64,000 bases of DNA, taken from Pseudomonas fluorescens (GTDB taxonomy: Bacteria; Pseudomonadota; Gammaproteobacteria; Pseudomonadales; Pseudomonadaceae). Positions 8,579-16,909 of the stretch are shown one piece after another. Under the pieces are notes generated by a model. The model saw nothing but the letters and a program-made list of their open reading frames with translations, was not told the DNA's origin and ran no database searches. The first letter of the stretch is position 1, and each line of letters starts with the position of its first letter. A program made the translations under genes and the position numbers. Location: assembly GCF_005938625.1 (NCBI RefSeq), contig NZ_VCNJ01000003.1, positions 248,001 to 312,000 on the forward strand. Direction: 5' to 3'.

Positions 8579-10855
8579 ATGTCTGTTCAACACAACTGCA
8601 AACCAAAACATCTGGCTCTGGCGATTGCACTGGCAATCGGCTGGGTAGAGACCTCGATAGCACAACAACCAGAAATACCCGCTGTCGCAGAAGTAGAAGA
8701 CAGCAAACCGAAAAAAAAGACGCGTGCCCCCAAAGCAGCAACACCCGCTGTTACAGAAGACGTGATGGAACCGATAGAGGACCTCTTCGCAATCGAGGAA
8801 TTCATCGGACCGCTCGAACACACAGCACCGTTCCTCAGAGATCTGAGAAAGCCCGTCGCAACGGTTCAGTTTGACGATGCCTTTTACGCAGATCTGGAGT
8901 TCCCTGAGATCGTCATGGAGGAACAGGCTGATGGCGAGTTTGACCTGCTCGATCCTTTTGATCGGGACATGTATGCCTACACAACGGCAGTTTCGTTTCT
9001 TTCCCATCAGGTTGAGAGCGTCGACGGTGTGTCCCTGCAACTGGGCGAAGGAGACGATTTACTGGTGATCAATAACGGTGCCCGCTGGAGTGGGCGCCTG
9101 GACGGTGGCACCGGCATCAATGGCTTGCAACTCAACGGAACCGAGGGCGGCGAGATCGGAGAGACGCGCAATTTTTCGAGTCTGCGTGTCGCCCGCGGCC
9201 TATGGACGCTCAGCCAAGAGTTTGCCGGTGATGCAGACGTCAAGTCGGGTGCAGGACTGATCAACTACGGCTCGATTGGCGGGGTTACCGTAAACAAAGG
9301 TGCGGTGTTCGGTGGTTCCGGTGATGTTGCCAACTTGTATGTCGGCGGATCGCTGGTGGCGACCCGGCCGCATGGAGCGCCCAAAATACAGGGCAATCTG
9401 GAGTTCGCTGAAGACGCAATATTTTCCTATGGCGTCTCTACCGATGGTGGATCAGACCCCGTGGTCGTCAAAGGTACCGCAATTTTGCGAGGCGCTCAGG
9501 TCCAGGTTCACGGTGTGCCCGGGAACTACGCGGACAACACCCAACACTTGATTCTGACCGCCGACGCCATTGAAGGGGAATTCGGCAAGGTCACTACCAA
9601 CCTCGCCTATATGACGCCGACGCTGTCCTATGAAGAACAAAGGGTGAACCTGAACTACACCCGTAGTGCAGTAGCGCTCGCAGACCTTGCAAAGACCCGC
9701 AATGGACGTTCAGTCGCTAACAGTATCGTTGAACCGACGGCGCGCGCAGCAACAGAGGTGACACGCACTAACACTGCCGCCAAGCCACCATCACCTCAAG
9801 CAACAAAGCCTTCAAACACCGCCGTCGCGGCATTGTTGGCCAGCGACAAAAGCACCGCCCCCATCGCCATCGAACAACTCGCCGCTGGCAGCAACGCCAA
9901 CCTCGCCAAAGCCACCCTGAGCAGCATCACACCCGTGAGTGCGAGCATGCTCTCGGCCATGCAGCAACTGAACAGCCGTTACGGGTCTGCGTACGGTTCC
10001 GGCAACTCACCGCGTCAGGCCGCTGGCGCTGCCGATTCCGGCCGGGTGTGGATTCAGGCGCTCGGCCATGGCGGCAAGGTCGATCGCGAGTTCGACAGCA
10101 CCCTCAAACACGCCACTCAAGGTCTGGTCATGGGCGCCGACTGGCGGCTCGATGAGCAATGGCATATCGGCCTGATCGGCGGTAAATCGCAGACCAGACT
10201 CGATGCCCGGCAATACGATGGTGACCTCGACAGCTGGCACCTCGGCGCCTACGCCGTGCGTCAGGACGGACCCTTCTCACTGCGTCTCGGGGCGACCTAT
10301 GCCAGCCATGACGGCGACAGCAAACGTCGTGTGGCCTTCAACGGGTTCAGCGATCGCCTCAAGGGCAACTACGACGCCAACACTCAGCAAGCCTTTGCCG
10401 AACTGGCGGTCAATGTTGGCCGCCACAATGCGACGCTCGAACCGTTCGCCAGCCTCGGCTATCAGCGCTACCAGCGCGACAGCTACAGCGAAAAAGGTGG
10501 GGATGCGGCACTGAAAGTCTTTGGGCAAACGCGCGACAACCTCAGCAGCACCTTCGGTCTGCGTACGGCAAAAATCACTCGACTGGATAACGGCATGACG
10601 TTGACGCCGCGATTCAGTGCCGGCTGGAAACACACCTTTGGCGAGATCGAAAGCGACACCCGCCAGCAACTGGTCAAGGGTGGCAAACGTTTTGAAATTG
10701 CCGGTGCAGCGCTGGATCGAAACAGCCTGTCGGTGGATGCCGGACTCGATCTTGGGCTGTCAGCCAATCACTCCGTCGGTGTTGGTCTTACCGGTGAAAT
10801 GGCCACTGACAGCCGCACCCACGGCGTGATGGGCCAATGGCGCATGGCGTTCTGA
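8579..10855 (+). CDS. Type V autotransporter with short, divergent passenger
   Basis: 758 aa. Signal peptide ending near LAIGWVETSIA (about residue 28). Residues 29-150 are charged and Pro/Glu/Asp-rich (KPKKKTRAPKAATP, EEQADGEFDLLDPFDRD) and resemble nothing in the upstream gene. From about residue 160 the two proteins align: GGTGINGLQLNGTEGGEIGE and LWTLSQ correspond to the autochaperone region, and IAIEQLAAGSNANLAKATL and GRVWIQALGHGGKVDRE begin the shared linker and barrel. It ends WRMAF. The 'NYG' beta-helix ladder is reduced to a single unit. ATG 8579 follows AAGAGA. It is probably a tandem duplicate whose passenger was replaced or lost. Confidence 0.85.
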   Translation: MSVQHNCKPKHLALAIALAIGWVETSIAQQPEIPAVAEVEDSKPKKKTRAPKAATPAVTEDVMEPIEDLFAIEEFIGPLEHTAPFLRDLRKPVATVQFDDAFYADLEFPEIVMEEQADGEFDLLDPFDRDMYAYTTAVSFLSHQVESVDGVSLQLGEGDDLLVINNGARWSGRLDGGTGINGLQLNGTEGGEIGETRNFSSLRVARGLWTLSQEFAGDADVKSGAGLINYGSIGGVTVNKGAVFGGSGDVANLYVGGSLVATRPHGAPKIQGNLEFAEDAIFSYGVSTDGGSDPVVVKGTAILRGAQVQVHGVPGNYADNTQHLILTADAIEGEFGKVTTNLAYMTPTLSYEEQRVNLNYTRSAVALADLAKTRNGRSVANSIVEPTARAATEVTRTNTAAKPPSPQATKPSNTAVAALLASDKSTAPIAIEQLAAGSNANLAKATLSSITPVSASMLSAMQQLNSRYGSAYGSGNSPRQAAGAADSGRVWIQALGHGGKVDREFDSTLKHATQGLVMGADWRLDEQWHIGLIGGKSQTRLDARQYDGDLDSWHLGAYAVRQDGPFSLRLGATYASHDGDSKRRVAFNGFSDRLKGNYDANTQQAFAELAVNVGRHNATLEPFASLGYQRYQRDSYSEKGGDAALKVFGQTRDNLSSTFGLRTAKITRLDNGMTLTPRFSAGWKHTFGEIESDTRQQLVKGGKRFEIAGAALDRNSLSVDAGLDLGLSANHSVGVGLTGEMATDSRTHGVMGQWRMAF

Positions 10856-10872
10856 CTGACACAACACTCTTT

Positions 10873-10972
10873 GTAGGAGCTGCCGAAGGCTCGGGCCGCG
10901 TTCGGACGATCTTTTGATCTTGTTTTATGAACTGCAAACAACATCAAACGATCGCAGCCTTCGGCAGCTACA
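10873..10972. repeat. REPIN, GATCGCAGCC type
   Basis: Inverted REP copies GTAGGAGCTGCCGAAGGCT (10873-10891) and GATCGCAGCCTTCGGCAGC (10950-10968) flank a ~60-bp centre that also contains a GATCTTTTGATC palindrome. It lies between the convergent second autotransporter and pycB. Confidence 0.8.
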
Positions 10973-10986
10973 GGGTTAAAAAACGC

Positions 10987-11012
10987 AAAAAAAAGGGGAG
11001 CACATGCCCCCC
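10987..11012 (-). terminator. Rho-independent terminator of pycAB
   Basis: Read on the minus strand, an 8-bp stem (GGGGGGCA / TGCTCCCC with one G-U pair) and a 2-nt loop are followed by eight T's. It lies about 33 bp after the pycB stop codon. Confidence 0.85.
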
Positions 11013-11045
11013 CGAGGTTTAAAGCGTTGTATCGCGGCGGTTATC

Positions 11046-12854
11046 TCAGCCTTCGATCTCGATCAGAATTTCACCCGGATTGACGCGATCACCCTTGGCC
11101 ACATGAATCGCGGTGACGTTGCCGGCGATGGCGGCCTGGACTTCGGTTTCCATCTTCATCGCTTCGGTGATCAACACAGCCTGGCCGGCCTTCACGGTGT
11201 CGCCTTCCTTGACCAGCACATCAACGATGTTACCTGGCATGGTGGTGCTGACGTGGCCCGGTGCCGTGGCTTGCTTGCGCTTGCTGCTGCCACCGCCGAC
11301 GAATTCGTTGAGCGGTTCGAACACCACTTCTTCCGGCATGCCGTCGATGGACAGGTAGAAGTGACGCTTGCCTTCAGCCTTGACGCCGACACCAGTGATG
11401 TCGACGCGATAGGTTTCGCCGTGAACGTCGATGACGAACTCGGTCGGCACGCCTTCGCCGCCCGCCTTGGTCACACCGCCCGCTTCCGGAATCGGCAGCA
11501 GTACTTCAGGAGTCAGGGTGCCAGCTGCACGCTCTTCGAGGAATTTGCGACCGATGTCCGGGAACATGGCGAAGGTCAGCACGTCTTCTTCGGACTTGGC
11601 CAGTGCACCGATATCGGCACGCAGCTTGGTCATTTCCGGCTTGAGCAGATCGGCCGGGCGTACATCAATGACTTCTTCACTGCCGATCGCCTGACGGCGC
11701 AGTTTTTCGTTCACTACGCCCGGGGCTTTACCGTAGCCGCCCTGCAGGTAGAGCTTCACTTCGTTGGTGATGGTCTTGTAACGCTCGCCGGCCAGCACGT
11801 TGAAGAACGCCTGGGTGCCGACGATCTGCGAGGTCGGGGTCACCAGCGGTGGGAAGCCGAGGTCTTCACGCACACGCGGGATTTCCGCGAGCACTTCGCC
11901 CATACGGTTGAGGGCGCCCTGCTCTTTCAACTGGTTGGCAAGGTTGGAGATCATCCCGCCCGGCACCTGGTTGACTTGCACGCGGGTATCGACCGCAGTG
12001 AATTCGCTTTCGAACTGATGGTACTTCTTACGCACGGCGTAGAAGTACAGACCGATCTCTTGCAGCAGCTCAAGGTTCAGGCCGGTGTCGAACTCGGTGC
12101 CTTTGAGTGCCGCAACCATCGACTCGGTGCCCGGGTGGCTGGTGCCCGAAGCGAAGCTGGAGATCGCGGTGTCGATGTGGTCGGCGCCGTTTTCGATAGC
12201 CTTGAGCTGGCACATGGTCGCCAGACCGGCCGTGTCGTGCGAGTGGATGAACACCGGCAGCGACTGCTCGGCTTTCAACGCACGAACCAGTTCACCGGTG
12301 GCGTACGGGGTCAGCAGACCGGCCATGTCTTTGATCGCTACCGAGTCGCAACCCATGGCTTCCATCTGCTTGGCCTGCGCCACGAAGGCATCGATGGTGT
12401 GCACCGGGCTGGTGGTGTAGGCGATGGTGCCTTGGGCATGTTTGCCGGCAGCTTTCACCGCTTCGATGGCCACGCGCAGGTTACGCACATCGTTCATCGC
12501 GTCGAAAATGCGGAACACGTCGATGCCATTCACCGCAGCCTTGGCGACGAAGGCTTTGACCACATCGTCGCTGTAGTGGCGGTAACCCAGCAGGTTCTGC
12601 CCGCGCAGCAGCATTTGCAGACGCGTGTTAGGCAGCGCCGCACGCAGTTGGCGCAGACGCTCCCACGGATCTTCCTTCAGGAAGCGGACGCAGGCGTCGA
12701 AGGTCGCGCCTCCCCAGCATTCCAGCGACCAGTAGCCGACTTTGTCGAGCTTGTCGCAGATCGGCAGCATGTCTTCGGTGCGCATGCGGGTGGCGAGCAG
12801 CGATTGGTGAGCGTCGCGCAGGATGGTATCGGTAACGAAGATCTTCTTAGTCAT
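11046..12854 (-). CDS. pycB: Pyruvate carboxylase subunit B (carboxyltransferase + BCCP)
   Basis: 602 aa, often annotated oadA. It carries the carboxyltransferase half of the two-subunit pyruvate carboxylase, moving CO2 from carboxybiotin to pyruvate to form oxaloacetate. The TIM barrel starts with TDTILRDAHQSLLATRMRTE and includes ECWGGATFDACVRFLKEDPW; the metal/biotin Lys is in AIKDMAGLL and the metal His pair in FIHSHDT. The C-terminal biotinyl domain has EAMKME with biotin Lys at residue 567. No sodium-pump membrane subunits are nearby, which favours an anaplerotic pyruvate carboxylase over oxaloacetate decarboxylase. It is the second gene of the pycAB operon. Confidence 0.93.
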   Translation of the reverse strand: MTKKIFVTDTILRDAHQSLLATRMRTEDMLPICDKLDKVGYWSLECWGGATFDACVRFLKEDPWERLRQLRAALPNTRLQMLLRGQNLLGYRHYSDDVVKAFVAKAAVNGIDVFRIFDAMNDVRNLRVAIEAVKAAGKHAQGTIAYTTSPVHTIDAFVAQAKQMEAMGCDSVAIKDMAGLLTPYATGELVRALKAEQSLPVFIHSHDTAGLATMCQLKAIENGADHIDTAISSFASGTSHPGTESMVAALKGTEFDTGLNLELLQEIGLYFYAVRKKYHQFESEFTAVDTRVQVNQVPGGMISNLANQLKEQGALNRMGEVLAEIPRVREDLGFPPLVTPTSQIVGTQAFFNVLAGERYKTITNEVKLYLQGGYGKAPGVVNEKLRRQAIGSEEVIDVRPADLLKPEMTKLRADIGALAKSEEDVLTFAMFPDIGRKFLEERAAGTLTPEVLLPIPEAGGVTKAGGEGVPTEFVIDVHGETYRVDITGVGVKAEGKRHFYLSIDGMPEEVVFEPLNEFVGGGSSKRKQATAPGHVSTTMPGNIVDVLVKEGDTVKAGQAVLITEAMKMETEVQAAIAGNVTAIHVAKGDRVNPGEILIEIEG

Positions 12855-12868
12855 TGGTATCTCCTCAT

Positions 12869-12950
12869 AGCGGCAAGCTTCAAGCTACGAGCTGCAAGAA
12901 AAAGCCAATCTGCTTTTACTTGCCGCTTGCAGCTAAAAGCTCGCAGCTGT
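12869..12950. repeat. Inverted AGCGGCAAG/CTTGCCGCT repeat between pycA and pycB
   Basis: The 101-bp gap between the two subunit genes contains AGCGGCAAGCTTCAAGCTAC and, inverted, CTTGCCGCTTGCAGCTAAAAGC. This is a third Pseudomonas interspersed palindrome type, different from the two REPIN families elsewhere here. Inside an operon it could form an mRNA hairpin that shifts the ratio of the subunits. Confidence 0.65.
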
Positions 12951-12955
12951 TTCAT

Positions 12956-14371
12956 TCATAGGCCTGCGTGGGCGGCGATGGCGGCGGCGATGGCCAGGGC
13001 CAGCTCTTCGGGTTTGCGCTTGATCGAGTAGTTGGTCAGTTCAGGATGGCTTTCAACGAAGCTGGTATTGAACTGGCCGCTACGGAATTCCGGGTTGCGC
13101 AGGATTTCCTGGTAGTACGCGGCGGTGGTCTTTACACCCTGCAGACGCATGTCATCCAGCGCACGCAGGCCACGATCCATTGCCTCTTCCCAAGTCAGTG
13201 CCCAGACCACCAGTTTCAGGCACATCGAGTCGTAGAACGGCGGAATGGTGTAGCCGGTGTAGATCGCTGTGTCGGTGCGCACGCCTGGACCACCGGGGGC
13301 GTAGTAACGGGTGATCTTGCCGAAGCTCGGCAGGAAGTTGTTCTTCGGGTCTTCGGCGTTGATACGGAACTGCAACGCGAAACCACGGTGCTGAATGTCT
13401 TCCTGTTTCACCGACAGCGGCAGGCCGGAGGCGATGCGAATCTGCTCGCGAACAATGTCGATCCCGGTGATTTCTTCGGTGATGGTGTGCTCCACCTGCA
13501 CCCGGGTGTTCATCTCCATGAAGTACACCTCGCCCTCGGCGAGCAGGAACTCCACGGTGCCGGCGTTCTCGTAACCCACGGCCTTGGCCGCACGCACCGA
13601 CAGGTCGCCGATGTAGGCGCGTTGCTCCGGGGTCAGTTGCGGACTCGGGGCGATTTCGATGAGTTTCTGGTTGCGGCGCTGGATCGAGCAGTCACGCTCG
13701 AACAAGTGCACAACGTTACCGAAGCTGTCGCCGAGGATCTGCGCTTCGATGTGCTTGGGATTGACGATGCATTTTTCCAGGAACACTTCGGCCGAACCGA
13801 AGGCCTTGGTCGCTTCGGAGATGACGCGAGGGAAATTCTGTTCAAGTTCTTCGCGGCTGTTGCAGCGACGAATACCGCGACCGCCACCACCGGAGGTGGC
13901 TTTGAGCATCACCGGGTAACCGATGCGGTCGCCCTCGGCCAAGGCCTCTTCAATGTCCGCTACGTTGCCTTCGGTGCCTGGCGTCACCGGTACGCCGGCC
14001 TTGATCATGCTGCGGCGCGCTTCGGTCTTGTCGCCCATGCGGCGAATGACTTCTGCCGACGGGCCGATGAATTTGATACCGCGCTCAGCACAGATGTCCG
14101 CCAGTTCGGCATTTTCCGAAAGGAAACCGTAACCGGGGTGCAATGCATCGCAGCCGGTTTCTACCGCCAGGTTCACCAGTTTGCGCGGGTTGAGGTAACC
14201 GGCCAATGGCTCTGCACCGATGCTGTGGGCCTCATCCGCACGCTTCACATGCAACGCATGGCGGTCGGCGTCGGAAAAAATCGCAACCGAGCGAATGCCC
14301 ATTTCGGCGCAGGCTCGCACGATTCGTACGGCAATCTCACCACGGTTGGCGATCAGGATCTTTTTTATCAC
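12956..14371 (-). CDS. pycA: Pyruvate carboxylase subunit A (biotin carboxylase)
   Basis: 471-aa ATP-grasp biotin carboxylase, AccC-like. It starts VIKKILIANRGEIAVRIVRA and has the Gly-rich ATP loop KATSGGGGRGIRRC, EKCIVNPKHIEAQI, RDCSIQRRNQKLIE and the catalytic EMNTRVQVEH motif. The GTG at 14371 is chosen because the family begins there and AAGGGA lies just upstream; a longer frame begins at 14401 with no family-like sequence. It loads CO2 on the biotin of PycB. It is divergent from the LysR gene at 14562, the arrangement I recall for pycA/pycR in P. aeruginosa. Confidence 0.93.
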   Translation of the reverse strand: MIKKILIANRGEIAVRIVRACAEMGIRSVAIFSDADRHALHVKRADEAHSIGAEPLAGYLNPRKLVNLAVETGCDALHPGYGFLSENAELADICAERGIKFIGPSAEVIRRMGDKTEARRSMIKAGVPVTPGTEGNVADIEEALAEGDRIGYPVMLKATSGGGGRGIRRCNSREELEQNFPRVISEATKAFGSAEVFLEKCIVNPKHIEAQILGDSFGNVVHLFERDCSIQRRNQKLIEIAPSPQLTPEQRAYIGDLSVRAAKAVGYENAGTVEFLLAEGEVYFMEMNTRVQVEHTITEEITGIDIVREQIRIASGLPLSVKQEDIQHRGFALQFRINAEDPKNNFLPSFGKITRYYAPGGPGVRTDTAIYTGYTIPPFYDSMCLKLVVWALTWEEAMDRGLRALDDMRLQGVKTTAAYYQEILRNPEFRSGQFNTSFVESHPELTNYSIKRKPEELALAIAAAIAAHAGL

Positions 14372-14433
14372 TTGGAGGTTCCCTTGAGCCGGTGGCACCA
14401 CGACCTGCTAGACCCAGGTCGACGCGTGACCAA

Positions 14434-14535
14434 ATGTTTCAATTTAGTCGCAGGTCCACACTAGCGCTCATGAGGGATTAACAAAAATGAATAAAAATTG
14501 GGTCAGGCATAAGTAAAGACTTATAGTTGAAACAT
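14434..14535. promoter_or_regulatory. Separated inverted repeat in the pycA-pycR intergenic region
   Basis: ATGTTTCAA (14434-14442) and its exact reverse complement TTGAAACAT (14527-14535) are 84 bp apart in the divergent promoter region. The second copy lies 26 bp before the regulator start and the first about 60 bp before pycA. Paired sites at both promoters would suit a tetrameric LysR protein looping the DNA. The role is inferred from position only. Confidence 0.4.
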
Positions 14536-14561
14536 CAGCCCGCCGTCAGAGCCTGTGAAAA

Positions 14562-15524
14562 ATGCGTAAGTCCTTGATGCGTATGACATTACGTCAATTG
14601 CAGATCTTCAACGAAGTGTGTGATTTACGCTCTTACAGCCGCGCAGCCGAGGAAATGTCCCTCACACAACCGGCCGTCAGCCTACAGATTCGTCAGCTCG
14701 AAGAGCTTATCGGCCAGCCATTATTCGATTATGTCGGTAAAAAACTCTACATGACCGAGGCTGCCGAGGCCCTCCAGCGCGCCAGCCGGGACATCTTCGG
14801 ACGCCTGGAAAACCTCGATATGCAACTGTCGGACATGCAGGGCTCGTTGCAGGGTCAGCTGAAACTGGCGGTCGAATCGAGCGCCAAATACTTCGTCCCG
14901 CACCTGTTCGCCGCGTTCAAGCGCCAGCACCCGGAAGTGAATCTGCAATTGACGGTAGTCAACCGTGGCCAAGTGATCCGGCGACTGTCGGACAACCGCG
15001 ATGATCTGGTGATCATGTCGATGGTGCCGCAGGACATGGGCCTGGAGTTCTTGCCGTTCCTCAACAATCCGATCGTTGCCGTGGCGCGTCCGGATCATCC
15101 GTTGGCGCACATGGGCCCGTTGCGTTTGCAGGATCTGGAGCCTTATACGCTGCTGATCCGCGAGCCCGGTTCGGGCACGCGACTGGCGTGCGAAGAGTAT
15201 TTCAAAGAGAAACGCGTGCACTTCACCCAGACTCAGGAAGTCGCGTCGGCCGAAGCGCAGCGCGAATGCGTGCAGGCGGGTCTGGGCCTGGCGCTGTTGA
15301 CGCGCCACGCCCTGAACCTGGAGCTGGCGACCGGCGGACTCGTCGAGTTACCGGTCGAAGAACTGCCGCTGCTGCGTAGCTGGTGCCTGGTGCAAGCCAA
15401 GGCCAAGCGCCTGTCACCGGTGGCGCACGCCTTCCTGGCGTTTATCCGCAGCGAACGCGTGCAGATCAGCGCGCTGGTTGAACGCTTCGACGGGAAGCTG
15501 CGGGTGCCGCCTGCCAATGAGTGA
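14562..15524 (+). CDS. pycR: LysR-type regulator of pyruvate carboxylase (PycR-like)
   Basis: 320 aa. The N-terminal winged HTH (LRQLQIFNEVCDLRSYSRAAEEMSLTQPAVSLQIRQLEELIGQPLF, split here only by description) is canonical for LysR activators. An effector domain follows from about residue 95, including QGQLKLAVESSAKYFVPHLF of the CbbR/CysB-like class. Divergent orientation to pycA implies that it controls pycAB and itself. Several in-frame ATGs (14562, 14577, 14583) are possible; 14562 is kept. Its last 59 bp overlap, tail to tail, the small gene at 15466. Confidence 0.88.
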   Translation: MRKSLMRMTLRQLQIFNEVCDLRSYSRAAEEMSLTQPAVSLQIRQLEELIGQPLFDYVGKKLYMTEAAEALQRASRDIFGRLENLDMQLSDMQGSLQGQLKLAVESSAKYFVPHLFAAFKRQHPEVNLQLTVVNRGQVIRRLSDNRDDLVIMSMVPQDMGLEFLPFLNNPIVAVARPDHPLAHMGPLRLQDLEPYTLLIREPGSGTRLACEEYFKEKRVHFTQTQEVASAEAQRECVQAGLGLALLTRHALNLELATGGLVELPVEELPLLRSWCLVQAKAKRLSPVAHAFLAFIRSERVQISALVERFDGKLRVPPANE

Positions 15525-15669
15525 TCTCGGGAAAGTCGCCGATTTCGGCTTGAAGCTGACGGAGTTCGAAGCGATCTTCGATAGCGCGACGGAATTCCAT
15601 GCGGCGCTGGTCTTCCTGCTGACGACGGGTTTTCGCGGCGCTGTTGCGTTCTTCGTAAGGCTGAGCCAT
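15466..15669 (-). CDS. Small PA3496-family protein
   Basis: 67 aa, very polar, no signal peptide. The core KTRRQQEDQRRMEFRRAIED, then LQAEIGDFPE, resembles the short PA3496-type proteins often annotated as putative envelope-integrity proteins in Pseudomonas. ATG at 15669 is preceded by GGGAGA at 8-nt spacing. The 3' end overlaps the convergent LysR gene by 59 bp, so its last ~19 residues are constrained by the other strand. Function is unknown; the call rests on motif memory and the good ribosome-binding site. Confidence 0.65.
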   Translation of the reverse strand: MAQPYEERNSAAKTRRQQEDQRRMEFRRAIEDRFELRQLQAEIGDFPEITHWQAAPAASRRSVQPAR

Positions 15670-15789
15670 TTCGAGTCTCCCAAGGCGATGACGGGAGTTT
15701 CACGATAGGCGGCGGGGATGACGGTTTGGCTGCGCGGGGATGACAGTGCGATGAAACTTGCGCAGGGGTGTGATGTTTTTGAGGACGCC

Positions 15790-15882
15790 TTCGCGAGCAG
15801 GCTCGCTCCCACAAGGGATCTTCTGTGAACACAAATTCTGTGTCATACCGAGATCAAATGTGGGAGCGAGCCTGCTCGCGAT
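15790..15882. repeat. REPIN, GTGGGAGCGAGC type
   Basis: Inverted copies TTCGCGAGCAGGCTCGCTCC and GGGAGCGAGCCTGCTCGCGA flank ~45 bp. This second REPIN family also occurs at 22239, 26521, 51558 and 56256. Here it lies between the start of the small gene and the end of the HexR-like gene. Confidence 0.85.
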
Positions 15883-15915
15883 TAAGGTCGGAACGACCTT
15901 AGATGACGTGAGTCA

Positions 15916-16782
15916 TCAGTCATCCAGAGCTTTGGCGGCCTTAGGCGACAAGCGCAGGCTGCGCAAACTGCGCTTCACGCTCTTGAGATGGTTAACCAGG
16001 CTCGGCCCGCGCGCCATGGCCACGCCCATCGCCAGCACATCAATCACCACCAGATGCGCAATGCGCGAGGTCAGCGGCGTATAGATTTCGGTGTCTTCAT
16101 GCACATCGATTGCCAGATTGACCGTCGACAATTCGGCTAGGGGCGTCTGGCTCGGGCACAAGGTAATCAGCGAAGCGCCGCTCTCACGCACCAGATTGGC
16201 AGTGATCAGCAAATCCTTGGAACGCCCCGACTGCGAAATGCAGATCGCCACATCGGTCGGCTTCAACGTCACCGCCGACATCGCCTGCATGTGCGGATCG
16301 GAATACGCCGCCGCCGTCAGCAGCAAGCGAAAGAACTTGTGCTGCGCATCCGCTGCCACCGCACCCGAGGCACCGAAGCCATAGAACTCGACCCGCTGCG
16401 CCTGCGACATCAGTGTCACCGCACGCTGCAACTCGATCGGATCGAGCTTCTCGCGAACCTCCATCAAGGTGTGCAAGGTGGTGTCGAAAATCTTCAGGCT
16501 GTAATCGGCGACCGAGTCGTCTTCATGGATCGCAAACTGGCCGAAGCTCGCACCGGCGGCCAGGCTTTGCGCCAGCTTGAGTTTCAGATCCTGAAAACCG
16601 GAGCAGCCGATGGCGCGACAGAAGCGCACGATGGTCGGCTCGCTGATGCCGACGCTGTGGGCCAGGTCGGCCATGGAACTGTGCATCACCGCCGCAGGGT
16701 CAAGCAGCACGTGGTCGGCGACCTTGAGCTCCGACTTGCGTAACAGGTGACGTGACTGGGCAATGTGTTGCAGCAGATTCAA
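15916..16782 (-). CDS. RpiR/HexR-family regulator of sugar catabolism
   Basis: 288 aa. The N-terminal RpiR HTH covers about residues 1-77 (SVGISEPTIVRFCRAIGCSGF). The C-terminal sugar-isomerase (SIS) domain, about 120-260, has FYGFGASGAVAADAQHKF and VAICISQSGRSKDLL, the phosphosugar-binding serines. Family members such as HexR repress glucose genes until 2-keto-3-deoxy-6-phosphogluconate binds. The start codon is TTG at 16782, giving the conserved MNLLQHIAQS N-terminus. A HexR-type palindrome lies 40 bp upstream, implying autoregulation. In relatives the neighbour is a glucose-6-phosphate dehydrogenase gene, absent here. Confidence 0.88.
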   Translation of the reverse strand: MNLLQHIAQSRHLLRKSELKVADHVLLDPAAVMHSSMADLAHSVGISEPTIVRFCRAIGCSGFQDLKLKLAQSLAAGASFGQFAIHEDDSVADYSLKIFDTTLHTLMEVREKLDPIELQRAVTLMSQAQRVEFYGFGASGAVAADAQHKFFRLLLTAAAYSDPHMQAMSAVTLKPTDVAICISQSGRSKDLLITANLVRESGASLITLCPSQTPLAELSTVNLAIDVHEDTEIYTPLTSRIAHLVVIDVLAMGVAMARGPSLVNHLKSVKRSLRSLRLSPKAAKALDD

Positions 16783-16821
16783 GGGGCTGGACTCTTCTTA
16801 TGGGCAAGGATGTAGCACGCT

Positions 16822-16836
16822 TGTAGTTATACTACA
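16822..16836. promoter_or_regulatory. HexR-type operator
   Basis: TGTAGTTATACTACA has 6-bp inverted arms (TGTAGT/ACTACA) around TAT. It fits the published gammaproteobacterial HexR pattern TGTARTNNNAYTACA as I recall it. It sits 40 bp upstream of the RpiR/HexR-like start codon on the minus strand, the expected place for autorepression. Confidence 0.7.
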
Positions 16837-16909
16837 TGAATTGGCTTTTTGCCTGCTCAATGCGTAACTCGATGTCCCCATATCAGGCGCGATGAGGTGC
16901 ATGTAGCCC

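Noticed and set aside
11004-13031. 675-codon open frame antisense to pycB
   Set aside because: It covers the complement of a clear pyruvate carboxylase subunit; the translation is His/Arg-rich with no family features.
12968-14464. 498-codon open frame antisense to pycA
   Set aside because: Shadow of the biotin carboxylase gene, which has all ATP-grasp motifs on the other strand.
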